A DNA stretch of 64,000 nt from Madurella fahalii (taxonomy: Eukaryota; Ascomycota; Sordariomycetes; Sordariales): positions 1-64,000 of the forward strand of contig CM056879.1 in the NCBI GenBank assembly GCA_029876055.1. The letters run 5' to 3'. The notes beneath the pieces are model-generated. The model saw nothing but the letters and a program-made list of their open reading frames with translations. It searched no databases and was not told the origin of the DNA. A program made the position numbers and the translations under genes. This document shows positions 21,803 to 32,995 of the stretch, piece by piece. Positions within the stretch are counted from its first letter, which is position 1; every line of letters starts with the position of its first letter.

Positions 21803-23535
21803 CTTCCCTACTACAACGCGTCTCTCTCTACATCTTCTACAAAATTTACCACAACAAGCTATGAGGACCCCTTCAAAAGAAGCAAGAACTCTTTTGGCCT
21901 AGCTCTGCAAGCTCTTCAAAACGATATCAAGCTTAGCATTCCGGCTGCAGCTGAGTTATACGATATTATAGAAAGAACGCTTCGTTACCGAAAGGCCGGC
22001 CGACTTCCTCGACACAACCTTATCGCCAATTCGCGTAAGCTCACGGATTTGGAAGAGTAATCGATTATTCGATACATAATTGAGTTATGTACGCGTGCAT
22101 TTCATCCCCGGCTTTCGTACGTGGAAGATATGGCCAATCGATTGCTACGTGAACGCGAGGCGCCCCCTGTCAGCAAACGCTGGGCTTATAACTTCGTTAA
22201 ACGCCAGCCAGAACTTCGGACGCGTTTTATGCGTAAATACGACTACTAGAGGGCTAAATGCGAAGATCTAAAGGTTATTCGTGAGTGGTTTATACTTGTG
22301 TATAATACTAAGGCTAAATACGGTATCCTTGACGAAGATTTATATAATTTCGACGAGACCGGTTTTATGATAGGTATTATTATCCCTACTATGGTAGTTA
22401 CTACCTCTGATGGCCGTAGTAGGGCTAAACAGGCCTAGGCTGGTAATCGAGAGTGGGCTACAGTTATCTAAGGAGTAAATGCCTTGGGTTAGGCTATCCC
22501 GCTATTTATTATCTTAGCCAGACAATATCACCTCGCTAATTGGTATCGAGAGTGCAACCTTCTAGCTAACTGGCATATTACAACAACCGATAATGGCTGG
22601 ACTACCAATGAGAAAGGTATGGATTGGATTCGGCACTTCGGTTTCTATATAACATCTCGTACGAAGGGTAAATACCGGCTGCTGATCCTTGACGGCTACG
22701 ATAGCCACTACTCCGAAGAATTCGAGACCTACTGCCAAGAGCATAACATTATTACACTTTGTATGCCTCCGCACTCCTTGCACCTACTTCAGCTATTAGA
22801 TGTTGGCTGTTTTTCGCCGTTGAAAAAGGCGTATAGCTGCTAGATTGAGTAGTTGATACGGATGATCATATATATCAGCAAATTAGAGTTTCTTTGTGGG
22901 TTTAGAGAAGCGTTTTTGCTTCAATTACAGAAAAGAACATCCAGGGTGGATTTACCGGAGCTGGCCTTATACCGTATGACCCAGAGAGAGTGATATCTAA
23001 GCTGGATGTACGTATTCGGACCCCAACACCCCCAGCCTCCAGCTCAACTATAGCACTACCTTGGGTCTCCCAAACGCCATATAACCCTCGAGAAGCCACC
23101 TTACAGTCAGCACTTATCAAAACTCGAATTTCCAACCATCAAGGTAGCTCTCCAACCTCAATACTAACTGCTGTAGATCGATTAGCTAAAGGTACGATGG
23201 CTGTGATGCACGAGGTAGCTCTTCTACGTTCGGAGGTCTCAGTACTACGAAAGGCCAATGAGGGGCTTAGTAAAAGACGGAGAGCAAAAAAAATATGTGT
23301 ACGGCTTGGAGGGTCACTTACTGTACAAGAAGCACAGGATCTACTGGATCAGAAGGCTGTGGGTGAGCAGGTAATCCAGGAAATACGACAAAATGGTAGT
23401 GGTGTAAGGGGGTCTCGTACGAAGATTCGGTGCTATGGCGTGTGCGGAAAGCCTGGCTATAGTGTACGTACGTGCAAGGAGGCTGCAGAATCGTCTGATT
23501 CATCTGTTTCCGATTCAGTTATTGTTATTTCCTAG
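21764..23535 (+). pseudogene. Pogo-like transposase (DDE superfamily), broken
   Basis: An N-terminal helix-turn-helix region (ALQALQNDIKLSIPAAAELY, about 21898-21958) precedes the DDE catalytic core. The first Asp lies in YNFDETGF (about 22345), the second in LLILDGYDSHYSEEF (about 22680-22720) and the third in HLLQLLDVGCFSPLKKAY (about 22780-22840). The C-terminal tail has a Cys-x2-C type knuckle (CYGVCGKPGYSVRTC, about 23430-23478), which may aid DNA binding. Several stops, mainly TAG in place of Gln, and at least one frame change around 22060-22250 make it non-functional. No in-frame ATG start was evident. Confidence 0.85.
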
Positions 23536-23586
23536 TGTTGTGGTTGTGTAATTGAGGATAGTTATAGTAGGGTAGTGAAATTTCGC

Positions 23587-23676
23587 GCCGCTCGCTTAGA
23601 TCGGCCGCTCGCTTAGATCGGCCGCTCGCTTAGATCGGCCGCTCGCTTAGATCGGCCGCTCGCTTATCATATACGT
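23587..23676 (-). repeat. Right terminal inverted repeat with 17-bp unit expansion
   Basis: Four full units of GCTCGCTTAGATCGGCC plus a partial one, then CTCGCTTATCATATACGT and the flanking TA. The left end has fewer units, so the right end is expanded. Confidence 0.9.
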
Positions 23677-23989
23677 TAATCTACTAAACTAGCTGATAAA
23701 GATCCTTCTAAATTGCTATTTACTAATAAAGAGCTTTGAAAATACTAAGACCTTACTAAAGTCCATAGCTCACTACTAATATAAGTATAAATATAGGTTA
23801 TCAGCTTATAAGACTTCTTATTCCAATAAAGAGTCCTAGATCTCTCCACTCTCTAATACAGCTATAGAGAGAGCTAGGAAACAGTGGAACACTTTGTTGT
23901 ATGGTACCTGATACTACCGAAGCCTAGAACTTAGGCAAGATCAGAAATTTGAATCTACTAGGACCTTAGCCTTGTATTATAAGACTAGA

Positions 23990-24416
23990 TGTTACGTAGC
24001 GAGGACTAGCACTGCTTTACAGTGTCTAGACCCACATCTTATTAGAGATAATAGCCTAGATATCATCGTTTATATCTATAAAGACTCCATAGATTTGTCC
24101 TCTAAAAGACTAACTCAATTAATCATCTCTTATCTCATCTCATCTTTATTCATGCTAGTGTTCACGAAGTGCCTATCTCAGCATTAAGACTGATGTCCTC
24201 GAGATCACTAATTATAGGCAATGAAGGAAACCCTGTGTTATGAGTTAACAAGTCTGAATCTCGGCCCATTGTGAGTTACCTTATCATATAGATCTTGGTC
24301 CATTGTGAGTTCACTTTGTCATATAAATAGTGTAGTTCTTCTACCCTCACTTGCTCTGAGGAATAAGTAGAAACACCTCTTTTTCCATCACTTTTGTTTC
24401 GCAACACTCTATAACA
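23990..24416 (+). repeat. Solo LTR-e, interrupted by solo LTR-f
   Basis: Ends TGTTACGTAG and ATAACA, with a perfect 5-bp target duplication CTAGA (23985-23989 and 24417-24421). Without the nested LTR-f it is about 251 bp. It sits inside the LINE C-terminal region. Confidence 0.92.
24236..24406 (+). repeat. Solo LTR-f nested in LTR-e
   Basis: 171 bp, starting TGTTATGAG and ending CGCAACA. Flanks CCCTG and CTCTA differ only by one C/T and one G/A change, as RIP would produce. It contains ATAAATAG, a likely TATA element. Confidence 0.88.
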
Positions 24417-24760
24417 CTAGAACTCCTAGAATCTCAGGCTATTAAAGAAGGTTTTGGGCTGGCTAATGGATTCAGGCTATCTAATAGAGTATAACATAGC
24501 TTGACAGCTACAACTAGAAGCCAAAGAGGCTGAGGAGGAGGAGAGAATAGTAGATAGATCTGAAGTTTTCAGAGCTTAACATGAAGTCTTCCTTTCTTTT
24601 ACAACTAATTAGTATCTACTACTTTCGTTTCCTATTATTTATTGCTATAGGTTTTTCACTTACTCTATATAGTACAGTTTCCCTATGTATTATCTACAGA
24701 ATATCTGGTATACTCTATTTTGAGTAAAGTAGTATAAGAATATTAAAAATAATACATACC

Positions 24761-25439
24761 TCCTCTATAATATTTACTATTGTCTCTTCGACTCCCTTTA
24801 TTACTACTTCTATAACAATCTTTCAAAACAGTATTAAGCTAACTTAGTTATTATTATTTCTCTCTCTCTCTTTCTCTAACTTCTAATATAGCTTTTATAG
24901 CCATATAAGAAATATATTGGTTACTATATAAGCAATATACTGCTTCTCGCTTAATATAAACTATATAATTATCCTTATAAGCATTTTATCTAATTCGTTG
25001 TATAGAGAGTTTAGACGATTATCATCATCTTCGTCGCCGTTATCTATTTCGCTATCTTTGTTATTATCAGCTATTTAATTGGGTAGTGAGATAGGGTAGA
25101 CTCTGTCTACCCATTGGTTAATGGTAATAGTAGTTCATTCTAATATTGTTAGCTACTATGGTAATAGGAGTCTATAGCTCTATATCATAAGATTATCTAA
25201 GAGTATAACTTAGATACATAATATAAATAAGTAGTATATAACGTAGATGTATAATAAAAGCTCTAAGATAGCAAAAGCTCTATAAAATCGTACTATCACA
25301 ATAAAATCTATATTAATTCTACTAAAACTACCTAAAACAATGAAATTACTCAGAATTATCGTTTTTAGACATCTCTATAACTATTTGATAAATACATATA
25401 TTATAGTTATATTCGTTGCAATTGCTATAACGCTATATA
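24761..25439. other. AT-rich sequence, no gene recognised
   Basis: RIPed and AT-rich. A CTTCTCGCTTAAT stretch near 24945 resembles the pogo terminal repeat but is not paired. Nothing else is assignable. Confidence 0.5.
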
Positions 25440-27200
25440 TACATCTTAGTCCTCGGTCTCTAACTACTTCTAGCCTGCGTTTCCTCCCTAATCTATATAT
25501 CTACATCTCTCTAGCTTTGTAAATCCTATGCATCCTATATAATAAGCAATTCTTTATCCTATAACCATTGTTTTTTTAGCTCTCTAGCCTTTACTTAGTA
25601 CCTTATTTACTGCTTAAAGGTCTTAAATCTCTGTTTATATTAATACTACCTTATATATTATCTTAGATATCTGTTTTATAAAGATTTTAATCATTTTTAA
25701 AATCTTAGTTAGGGAGCTATTTTGATACCAAGTAATTCGAGTCTTAATAAGATTGAACTATAAATAGGCTTCACTTATATTGTTTAACATTTTAGAAACT
25801 TAGATATAGGTAGTACCGAGCTATGAGTTTAGAGATATTAGTGTACTAAGATAGATATTAAGCTATAAGATCACCCTCTCGAGATTAAATGGAATAAGTC
25901 TAGTACCTTCAAAACTTCTCTGAATGTTATCACATATTATCACTACTTGGAAGGCTATATAAAACGCGGGGAAGAAGTTCTCCTTAGTGATATAAGTTAT
26001 ACTTACTCGTATTATTTGCTCGATCTGCGTGCAGTACGCTATCTTAAGTAGGCTAAAACATCTGATATCAAGTAGCTAGAGAATATAAAAGGAGTAGAGA
26101 GATATATAGAGGATAATAATATTATTTTCTTTATAGTATATCTTAAAGTTTGTTAAGTAGTAGCTTTTATAGCTGTCAAGGATAAAGAGGTAATAAACTC
26201 TAGTTACTCGAGCTTTGGTATATTTATCAAAATACTAAATCTATTCTAGACCTTTCTCGTTGGTAGTCTAGTTGTTTTTAGAGGTAGCTGTTGCGAAGCA
26301 AAAGGGATAGAAATTGTGTAATTCTGCTGTCCCTCAGAGTAAGTGAGAGTGGAAAAACTACACTATTTATGTGACAAAGGGAACTCACAATGGGCCAAGA
26401 TCTACGTGACAAGGTAACTCACAATGGGCCGCGGTTCAGACCTGTCAATTCGTAACAGTAGTAATAACCTAATTCTTTAGCAATAAGCTATCTTTGTACT
26501 AAGATAATAGGTAATATTTACCTTTGACAATGATAAATAGCGGAATTGTCTAGCTAGTTATATTGATACCCTAGATTACTATTACCTATTCACATTTACT
26601 AAACTACCTCGATTTTGCTCTACTACATTGTTTGGAGCACGTAATAACTATTATAGTCAAGATAACGTCTATTAGAAACCTAGTCTTATCAAAGTTATAG
26701 ATATCTATCTTTTAGATATCGTACTTCGTGACTATATTCCATATAAATGCAAACTAGCTACAAATAATATCCGGATCTTCGTATTTAGCTCTCTAGTAAT
26801 CGTATTTCTAATTGAAACACATTGTAAGCTCTAGGTATTGTTTAATGAACTTTGTTGCCTAACGTATTCCAATATATCTCTCGTTGTATTCGGTAAGTAG
26901 TCGATTGGCTATATCTTCTATACTAGATAAACGGGGAGAAAATTCTTTGGTACCTAGGTCGAGGATATACTGAACAATAATAAATTCCTCTAAATTAGTT
27001 AATTTCCGAGAGTTGGCTAGAATGTTACGTTATGACTGCTAACTACATCGATGATAGCTTAACTTCGTATGATAGAGAGCATATATTTCGGCTATAGCTC
27101 TAAGGCTTTGTGTAAGGTCTTTTTCAAGACCTTAGAGAGCTAAGATTATTTGGCCTTCGTTATTTTTATAATGTATATTGGGTTACAAAGAAAATATATA
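25440..27200 (-). pseudogene. Pogo-like transposase relic with an inserted solo LTR
   Basis: On the minus strand this follows the pogo family from the C-terminal tail (about 25580) through the DDE region to the upstream end, parallel to the relics at 905-1945 and 13020-13792. An LTR-f solo LTR sits at 26289-26457. It is heavily RIPed and has no open frame. The outer ends are approximate. Confidence 0.65.
26289..26457 (-). repeat. Solo LTR-f, minus orientation
   Basis: 169 bp, the reverse complement of the LTR-f copies at 24236 and 33052. Flanks GTAGC (26284-26288) and GTAGT (26458-26462) are a target duplication with one C/T change. It is less RIPed than its surroundings. Confidence 0.9.
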
Positions 27201-27590
27201 TATAATGAAGCTGTTATAGAAGTAAAGTAGAGCGGAGCTTTCACTATCCTGGAGCTTTTACTATATACCTACATTATCTAAATGTAATTATGGAGATAAT
27301 ACTAAGTGTTACTCTAATATAACTTCTTATTTTAAATTTAGATCTAAGTATTACTTGCTTAGATCTCGAATTATCTAACGAGATATAGACATTACCTACG
27401 TGTACCTAAATTATTTGGGTATAGCTAAGCAATGTCCAATAATATCTAGGTAACCTATAGGTATCCGTAGGTGGGTTTTTCCCTACCCTATTCAAGGATT
27501 CCACAAACTTCAATTGATTGCGCTCCAGAGGCATGGATGTGGGTCATACAGATGGAATTACCCGGTGAGAGAGCTGCCTTAGCACAGATC
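27201..27590. other. Transition from AT-rich to GC-balanced sequence, no gene
   Basis: Composition changes at about 27460. I see no coding frame that does not run into the neighbouring LTR. Confidence 0.5.
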
Positions 27591-27840
27591 TGTCAAAAGG
27601 GTCAGGAAGCTGGATCCTGGATCTGCAAAGCACGAACCCGGATCAGTGTGATCCGGATTAGTGCGACTCGGATAAGTGTGATCCGATCTCTCGGAGACCC
27701 GTCAACCCGGGTCTCCGTGGTCCAGGAAATTGGGAATAAGAAGGAAGCTCACCTCCGTTAGACAAGGAAGAAAAACAAGACATCCTCAATTTCCATCCTA
27801 AATTGAACTCCGAACGTTCAGAGGTGCTGTGCATCCGACA
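27591..27840 (+). repeat. Solo LTR-g
   Basis: 250 bp from TGTCAAAAGG to CATCCGACA, with a perfect 5-bp duplication AGATC (27586-27590 and 27841-27845). The same sequence is at 56271-56531. The interior has repeated GTGTGATCCG motifs. The strand is by reading direction only. Confidence 0.93.
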
Positions 27841-28759
27841 AGATCCACACAGGAGCAATAGACGTTACCATGGCGAACACGTCACTGTGCTCTCGTGGGA
27901 TGAAGCCAGCCACACACGCTCAAGTATCTGGCTGTCGGACGTCCGAACTCCTGAGCGTCTAGCGGCACCACGGCGGCCTAGAGAACCGGGACAGCAACTT
28001 GGCGGCTGCAGTCGTACTTTCCTGTGCCCTTTGTGCATAGTGGTATGTGACACAACAGGTAGCTTGGGCACCCAAAACACGACGAGCGGCAGCTCCCCCG
28101 CTCTACCTATCCAATTTTGATAGATGCCGCGACAGCCCCTCACTCCAACCCTATATGGGATCCCGACATAGCAGAATCCCGAAAACCGAGAGCCATGACG
28201 AGATTGTCTTTGCACAGACCTGGATAGGAGCTGAGAGTGCTTAGGCGTCCCGCAGGATGACCGGTGTATGCGGGATGCAAAGTCCCTCTCAGCCGAAATG
28301 AAGGCCCACTATCCACATACGAGGAAAAGCTGTTGTGGCATCACTTCAACCGTGAAGGCCCAACTGCCGTGAAGCCCAACCCATTATGATGCCCGACGGA
28401 TCACTGTGGGAATTGGGTGCTCTCTGAAAGGTATTCGAGAGGAGAGGGGAATGAGGTCCAGATGGATGCCAAATGGACGTAGCACTTGGCAGACACTGGA
28501 AGCTGTGAATAGCTCTTAGCCACTGAGAGCTTACCAAGCCGTGACATCCAATTGCATGTGGTAAAACAACCTAAATATAGTGAATGAGGCCTCTGAAGCT
28601 GTTAATATGCCTCTGAGGATTGATTCTAGCAAAGATCTATGTTATTTGCTAAAAGTGCAAGACACAACGAATGGAAGAAGGGTAATTCTCCTTGATATGC
28701 TTGTTGAATTGCGTCCGTGTAGCATCATATGGCCATTTGTAATACCCTCTACGCCCTAA
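27841..28759. other. GC-balanced intergenic sequence, no gene recognised
   Basis: Not RIPed. A few short open frames occur on both strands, none with a motif. The right part is the 3' flank of the lectin gene. Confidence 0.5.
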
Positions 28760-29476
28760 TCACTCCCCCACAGCCATCCACGAAACTCCACAAGAGTACA
28801 GCCGAGTGTTGCCCCAGGAGTCAGCATAGACCGTGAACCCAGTCAAGTCGATGTCCGTTGCGTACACCTTGACCCTGAAGTTGGTATTGTAGGAGACATC
28901 CGCAGAATCCATGCTCACCATTACCGTGGGGATGGAGTTGAATCGCTTTCCAAAGCTGATGCGCCCTTCCGTCATGTGTCGGGGTTTTTGCCACGGCCGA
29001 ACTTCCATCGTATTCCACCTCCCAGACTCGATCACCGTGCGCTGGCGAGATGACGAAGAGGAGAGGCACGACGTCAAAGAGGATAGCTGCTCGACTTTCT
29101 GAGACAGTGATTCGAGTTGGCTTGCCATGCTAGAGATAGGATCCGCGCCGACACCGAGACCGTTGCCGTTGATAGTTGCCGCGCCGCCCGTTCCTGACCC
29201 GCCCGCGCCGGTTCCTGACCCGCCCGCGCCCGAACCCGACCCGCCAGTGCTGTAAACATTGACAGTGACCTGAGGCCGGAAGAACAGGCGTTTCCTTTGG
29301 CCTCCTTGATCTTTCAGCCCTGGACCTTCACCATGAACCATCTCTTCGTCGTTGATGCAGTCGGGGTGACTGTCCGCACCAACCCATACACAGTCATCGG
29401 GCCATGTCAAATGAAGGCGTTCCAAAGACTTTGGCGGCTCCAGTGGCTCCATATCCTTTGACACTAGTACAGACAT
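28760..29476 (-). CDS. H-type lectin domain protein
   Basis: A single-exon frame of 238 residues with ATG at 29476. Residues about 78-98 form a Gly/Ser/Thr linker (GSGAGGSGTGAGG), and residues about 112-136 a short coiled coil (SQLESLSQKVEQLSSL). Residues about 170-236 match the H-type lectin fold: ISFGKRFNSIPTVMVSMD, then NTNFRVKVYATDIDLTGF, then the terminal W..T.....GVSWMAVGE pattern. H-type lectins bind GalNAc-like sugars, usually as oligomers; the coiled coil fits trimerisation. There is no signal peptide, so it is probably intracellular or released unconventionally, as for many fungal lectins. Base composition is normal and the frame intact, although both flanks are repeats. Ligand and role are inference. 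Confidence 0.85.
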   Translation of the reverse strand: MSVLVSKDMEPLEPPKSLERLHLTWPDDCVWVGADSHPDCINDEEMVHGEGPGLKDQGGQRKRLFFRPQVTVNVYSTGGSGSGAGGSGTGAGGSGTGGAATINGNGLGVGADPISSMASQLESLSQKVEQLSSLTSCLSSSSSRQRTVIESGRWNTMEVRPWQKPRHMTEGRISFGKRFNSIPTVMVSMDSADVSYNTNFRVKVYATDIDLTGFTVYADSWGNTRLYSCGVSWMAVGE

Positions 29477-30939
29477 CGTGTTAGGATGACTCTATTTCCG
29501 TCAAAGGCGATTCTAAGTACAAGTCGACATATATGTGAGCACCCTGGAAATACCGACGAGTGGTGCCCTGTTCTGCTAATACAAGCAAGTAGTAGAAGAG
29601 TTGGTGATGTGAGAATTATAGAGTTGAGGAAAAGAGCATGGCTCGCCCCTAGGCACTTAAATACCTATTGAAAATTGACTACAAGCAGTGGAGTGGGTTA
29701 AGCATACAGATCGCAAAGCGATCCTTCCTCAAAAGAATATTAAATCTATAATCTGATTAACACGTGATATCTAACTCTACATCCTATGATATTAAAAACA
29801 AGTGCTAGGCAATAAAGAAATTATTTCGAATTAATTATATTTAATAACCTAGTAGAGTACATAAGACATATCTCAAGCTAATTATTAAGAACTCAAAGTA
29901 AATCAATTAGAATAAGATTGTTAAAGAGAGGAAATTACTTAAGATTAGGAAATAATTGAAATAGTTAGCAATAGATTAAGAAATAAATACTATAATCTAA
30001 GAATCTAAGTATAAAATATCTAGAGAAATTTCTTTTCTTTTTACTTTACTAACCACATACTTATAAAACTAGCAAAATAACTACAACCTACAATGATAAA
30101 TATCAGTTAAAAGTAATAGTACTAGTTACTCTAACTAGTTAGGAGGAAACATAGAATGCTTACGAGGAGAGAGTGATATAATAGACCCGGTTATTGAACT
30201 ACAAGCTATAGAGGTAGCTCTATAAGTAACCTAGTACGATAGATGTTAGGGCTAGGAGTATATCTAATAGTTTCACCAAAGTCTGCATTGTACCCTCGAT
30301 ATAACATATTGGTCTATAGAGAAGATGAGAGGATAGGGAAGGCCCAATGCCTAACTCATAGTAATATGATTCCATTACATTGCTCAAATTACATAGGAAA
30401 GCACCTAGCCTAGGTATAGTGATACTCAGAAGCAATTAAAGCTTAGAGTATAGCAAGAGAGGTATATAATTTCTAGCTAAGGACTTTTAAGCTGGCTTTT
30501 CAGAAATAATAATAAACCTAAGAGCAACAATTGTGGAAGATATAGTATATTACTTTCTAGAGCATTTTAGAAGAGAAAGACTTCTAAGAGGTATAAAGGA
30601 AAGAGTCTTAGAGCTAATTCCTTGCTTTTGCCATTATACAAGAGTAAGTTGCAAGGAGTCTAAAGTACGTACGGAAAGCTAACCTTTGTAATAAGGAATA
30701 GTATAGTATCAGCTGTAGCTATGGCCTCAGCTTACAAGATACTAGTAGATAACTTCAGATATAGGAATACAGAGAGTATAACCTGGGGTTACCGCTCTAG
30801 TTATTATAGTATATAGAAATCTAAGCACTAATCTTAAGGAATGGTATAAATTCTTCACTCAGCTAGGTAACTAGTATAATTTTCCTATATAACAAGCTAG
30901 ATAGATAGATTAGTACATTTATAGACATAGTAGTATAAG
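29477..30939. other. Lectin upstream region, then AT-rich sequence
   Basis: 29477-29700 is GC-balanced and would hold the lectin promoter, although no clear TATA box stands out. From about 29740 the sequence is AT-rich and RIPed without a recognisable frame. Confidence 0.5.
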
Positions 30940-31660
30940 AATAATAATATAGAGTAAGTAAAAAATCTATATTAACAAGTAATAGGAAATAGAAATATTA
31001 GACAGTAATTAGTTATAAAGGAAAGAAAGGCCTTATATAAAGTCTTAAAGACTTCTAATTTTTAAGTTCAGATTCATCTACTATCTTCTCCTCTACTTCG
31101 GCCTTCTCAGCCTCTAATTCTAGCTACCAAACTAGGTTATACTTACTAAATAACTTAAAACTATTAGTTAACCTAAAATCTCCTTAATAACCTGAGGTTC
31201 TAGATTACCTAGCCTTATAATATAAGGCTAAGATCTCAGCGGGTTCAAATCTCTAACTTTAGCTAAGTTCTAGGCTTTAGTAGTATTGGACACTATATAA
31301 CAAGGTATTCTACTATTTCTTGACTCTTACTATAGCTATAGTAAAGAGTAGAGATACCTTTGATCTCTTATTGGAAAAGGAAGTTCCGTAAGCTAATAAC
31401 TTCTATTCGAGCTTGTACTAGCAGTGAGTTCTAAGCTTTAGTAAGATCTTAGTATTCTCGAAGCTCTTTATTAGTAAATAACAATTTAAGAAGGCTTTTA
31501 TTAGCTAGCTTAATAGACTAACCTTTAACTTATTACCTCCAATGTACCTTCTAAACCTTGTCTAGGACTTCCTTTATTATAGAGCTTTACTCCTAATTTT
31601 ACCTCTAACCTTATCTCTGATATTACCCTTCGATTATTTATTAATATAGATTTTTCACCT
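30940..31660 (-). pseudogene. LINE 3' end, minus strand, RIPed
   Basis: The reverse complement of 30990-31150 matches the LINE tail at 57040-57240 (Glu-rich C-terminus and 3' untranslated part). 31380-31510 matches the LADEDP/FTNKAL region. It faces the plus-strand LINE starting near 31895, so the two 3' fragments are arranged as an inverted pair with about 230 bp of AT-rich sequence between. Confidence 0.7.
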
Positions 31661-31894
31661 AGTTTAGATAGAATTCTCTTATATATATAGTTCTAGAAGA
31701 TGTAGTATACTATATCTTAGATAGAATAGTATAAACAATAATAATATATAAAACTAGGTATAAACTAATTAAAGAAATTAACTAAAATTTTTAGGTTCTA
31801 TAAAATATTATATATAGCTAATTATTTTAGTATCTAGATTATTAAAAATATAAAGATATTAAATATTTTGCTATTTGGTTCTACCACTAGATCT

Positions 31895-32995
31895 ATATCT
31901 CAATAAGAGACTTATAAACTTCGAAGTCTAGCTATAGACTCCTCTCTTATAAGCTAGGTAAGATCTAGAGATTCTAAGGTATCTACTAAGTTACCTAGTC
32001 TAAGAAGCCTATAATAAGTTTTATAAGAGGTTCTAAAGATGAAGATAGAACTGTAAGCTCCTATTACTATAACAGCTAATAGTATCTAAAGAGCTACTAT
32101 CACTATTGACTAGTAAATAAACTAAGGCTAAGATTAAGAATAAGATCAAGAGTAAGATCAGAGGTAAAGCTCTACAATAGAAGAGGTATTGAGTAGTGTT
32201 TAGAAAATACATTAGAAAAGATTAGTCGAAGGCCAGCTTACTAGTGAAATGGTACAGAAACACACATCTACACCCACATACCCACCAAAAACAAAGGGGA
32301 GGGCAAAGACAGCCAAATACCCGACAGACAAAATAGACAAGACAGGTCAGGCGATACCACCACAAATTGGATCCCTGCAGCCTAAACAAGGTCAAAACAA
32401 CATGTGCAGATAGAGCTCCCTCTGATCAGAGAGAGATCGCTTTGCATGCAAGGAGAGCTCGTTAATTGAGCTTGCAACAAGTGTGAAGAAAAGTACTGAA
32501 TTGATTGTCCTGTCTAAGAAGCAATGGCCAGGACGGCCCTACTTATGGTGCGAAAGAAAAATGGGTCCACGGCAAGTTCCAGCCCCTGGGCACCATCCTA
32601 GCAACTGTGTCCCTCTGATCAGAGGGACCCTGCCCTCTGGGGACTGTTTTCCCCAACTCACTAGACTAGCTGATAAAGACCTCTTGAACTACTATTTACT
32701 AACAAAGGACTTTGAAAATACTAGGATCTCACTAAAGCCTAGAGCTCACTACTAGTATATATATAAATAGAGGCTTATAGCTTACGAGACTTCCTGTTCT
32801 AATAAGAGGTCCTAGGCCTCTCTACTCTCTAATATAGTTATAGGAAAAGTTAAGAGATAGTGGAGTATCTTCTTATATAGTGTCTTATACTACTAAAGCC
32901 TAGAACTTAGCTAAGATTGAAAATTTGAATCTACTAAGACCTTAGCCTTATATTACAGGGCTAAGGCTCTTTGAACCTTAGGCTATTAAGGAAAG
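31895..32995 (+). pseudogene. LINE 3' part, split by solo LTR-c, cut by Gypsy B
   Basis: 31895-32245 parallels 21440-21760, and 32661-32995 parallels 23680-23985 and 56640-56975. The host sequence is strongly RIPed while the inserted LTR-c is not. The LINE stops at 32995 exactly where the left LTR of Gypsy B starts. Confidence 0.75.
32246..32660 (+). repeat. Solo LTR-c, not RIPed
   Basis: 415 bp starting TGAAATGG and ending AACTCA, flanked by CTAG on both sides (32242-32245 and 32661-32664). Alignment by eye with the LTRs at 9556 and 12080 shows the same order of blocks, for example GGGGAGGG followed by CCCGA and then TCTGATCAGAGAGAG. It is rich in CpA, unlike its host, so it was inserted after the LINE was RIPed. 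It contains the perfect palindrome CCCTCTGATCAGAGGG at 32611-32626. Confidence 0.8.

Larger units (their letters stand above)
21762..23676 (+). mobile_element. Complete pogo/Fot1-like DNA transposon
   Basis: A 1,915-bp element flanked by the TA duplication typical of Tc1/mariner-pogo elements (21760-21761 and 23677-23678). It has terminal inverted repeats: left ACGTGCGTGATAAGCGAG, right (reversed) ACGTATATGATAAGCGAG, continuing into a shared CGATCTAAGCGAGCGGCCG. It is much less RIPed than its host LINE and is the best copy of the family in the window. Confidence 0.92.
21440..24760 (+). pseudogene. Tad-like LINE 3' part, split by a pogo element and solo LTRs
   Basis: LINE segments at 21440-21761, 23677-23989 and 24417-24760 are collinear with the LINE at 56617-57290. 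The second segment encodes RIPed remains of the LADEDPSELLFTNKAL stretch and of the C-terminal zinc-binding CxCGEGRETVEHLVxWC region. The third encodes the Glu-rich tail. In a live LINE this part follows the reverse transcriptase and RNase H. The frame is broken throughout, and the first half of the element is missing. Confidence 0.75.

Noticed and set aside
27471..27761. 96-codon plus-strand frame
   Set aside because: It runs from unique sequence into the LTR-g solo LTR, so it is chimeric.
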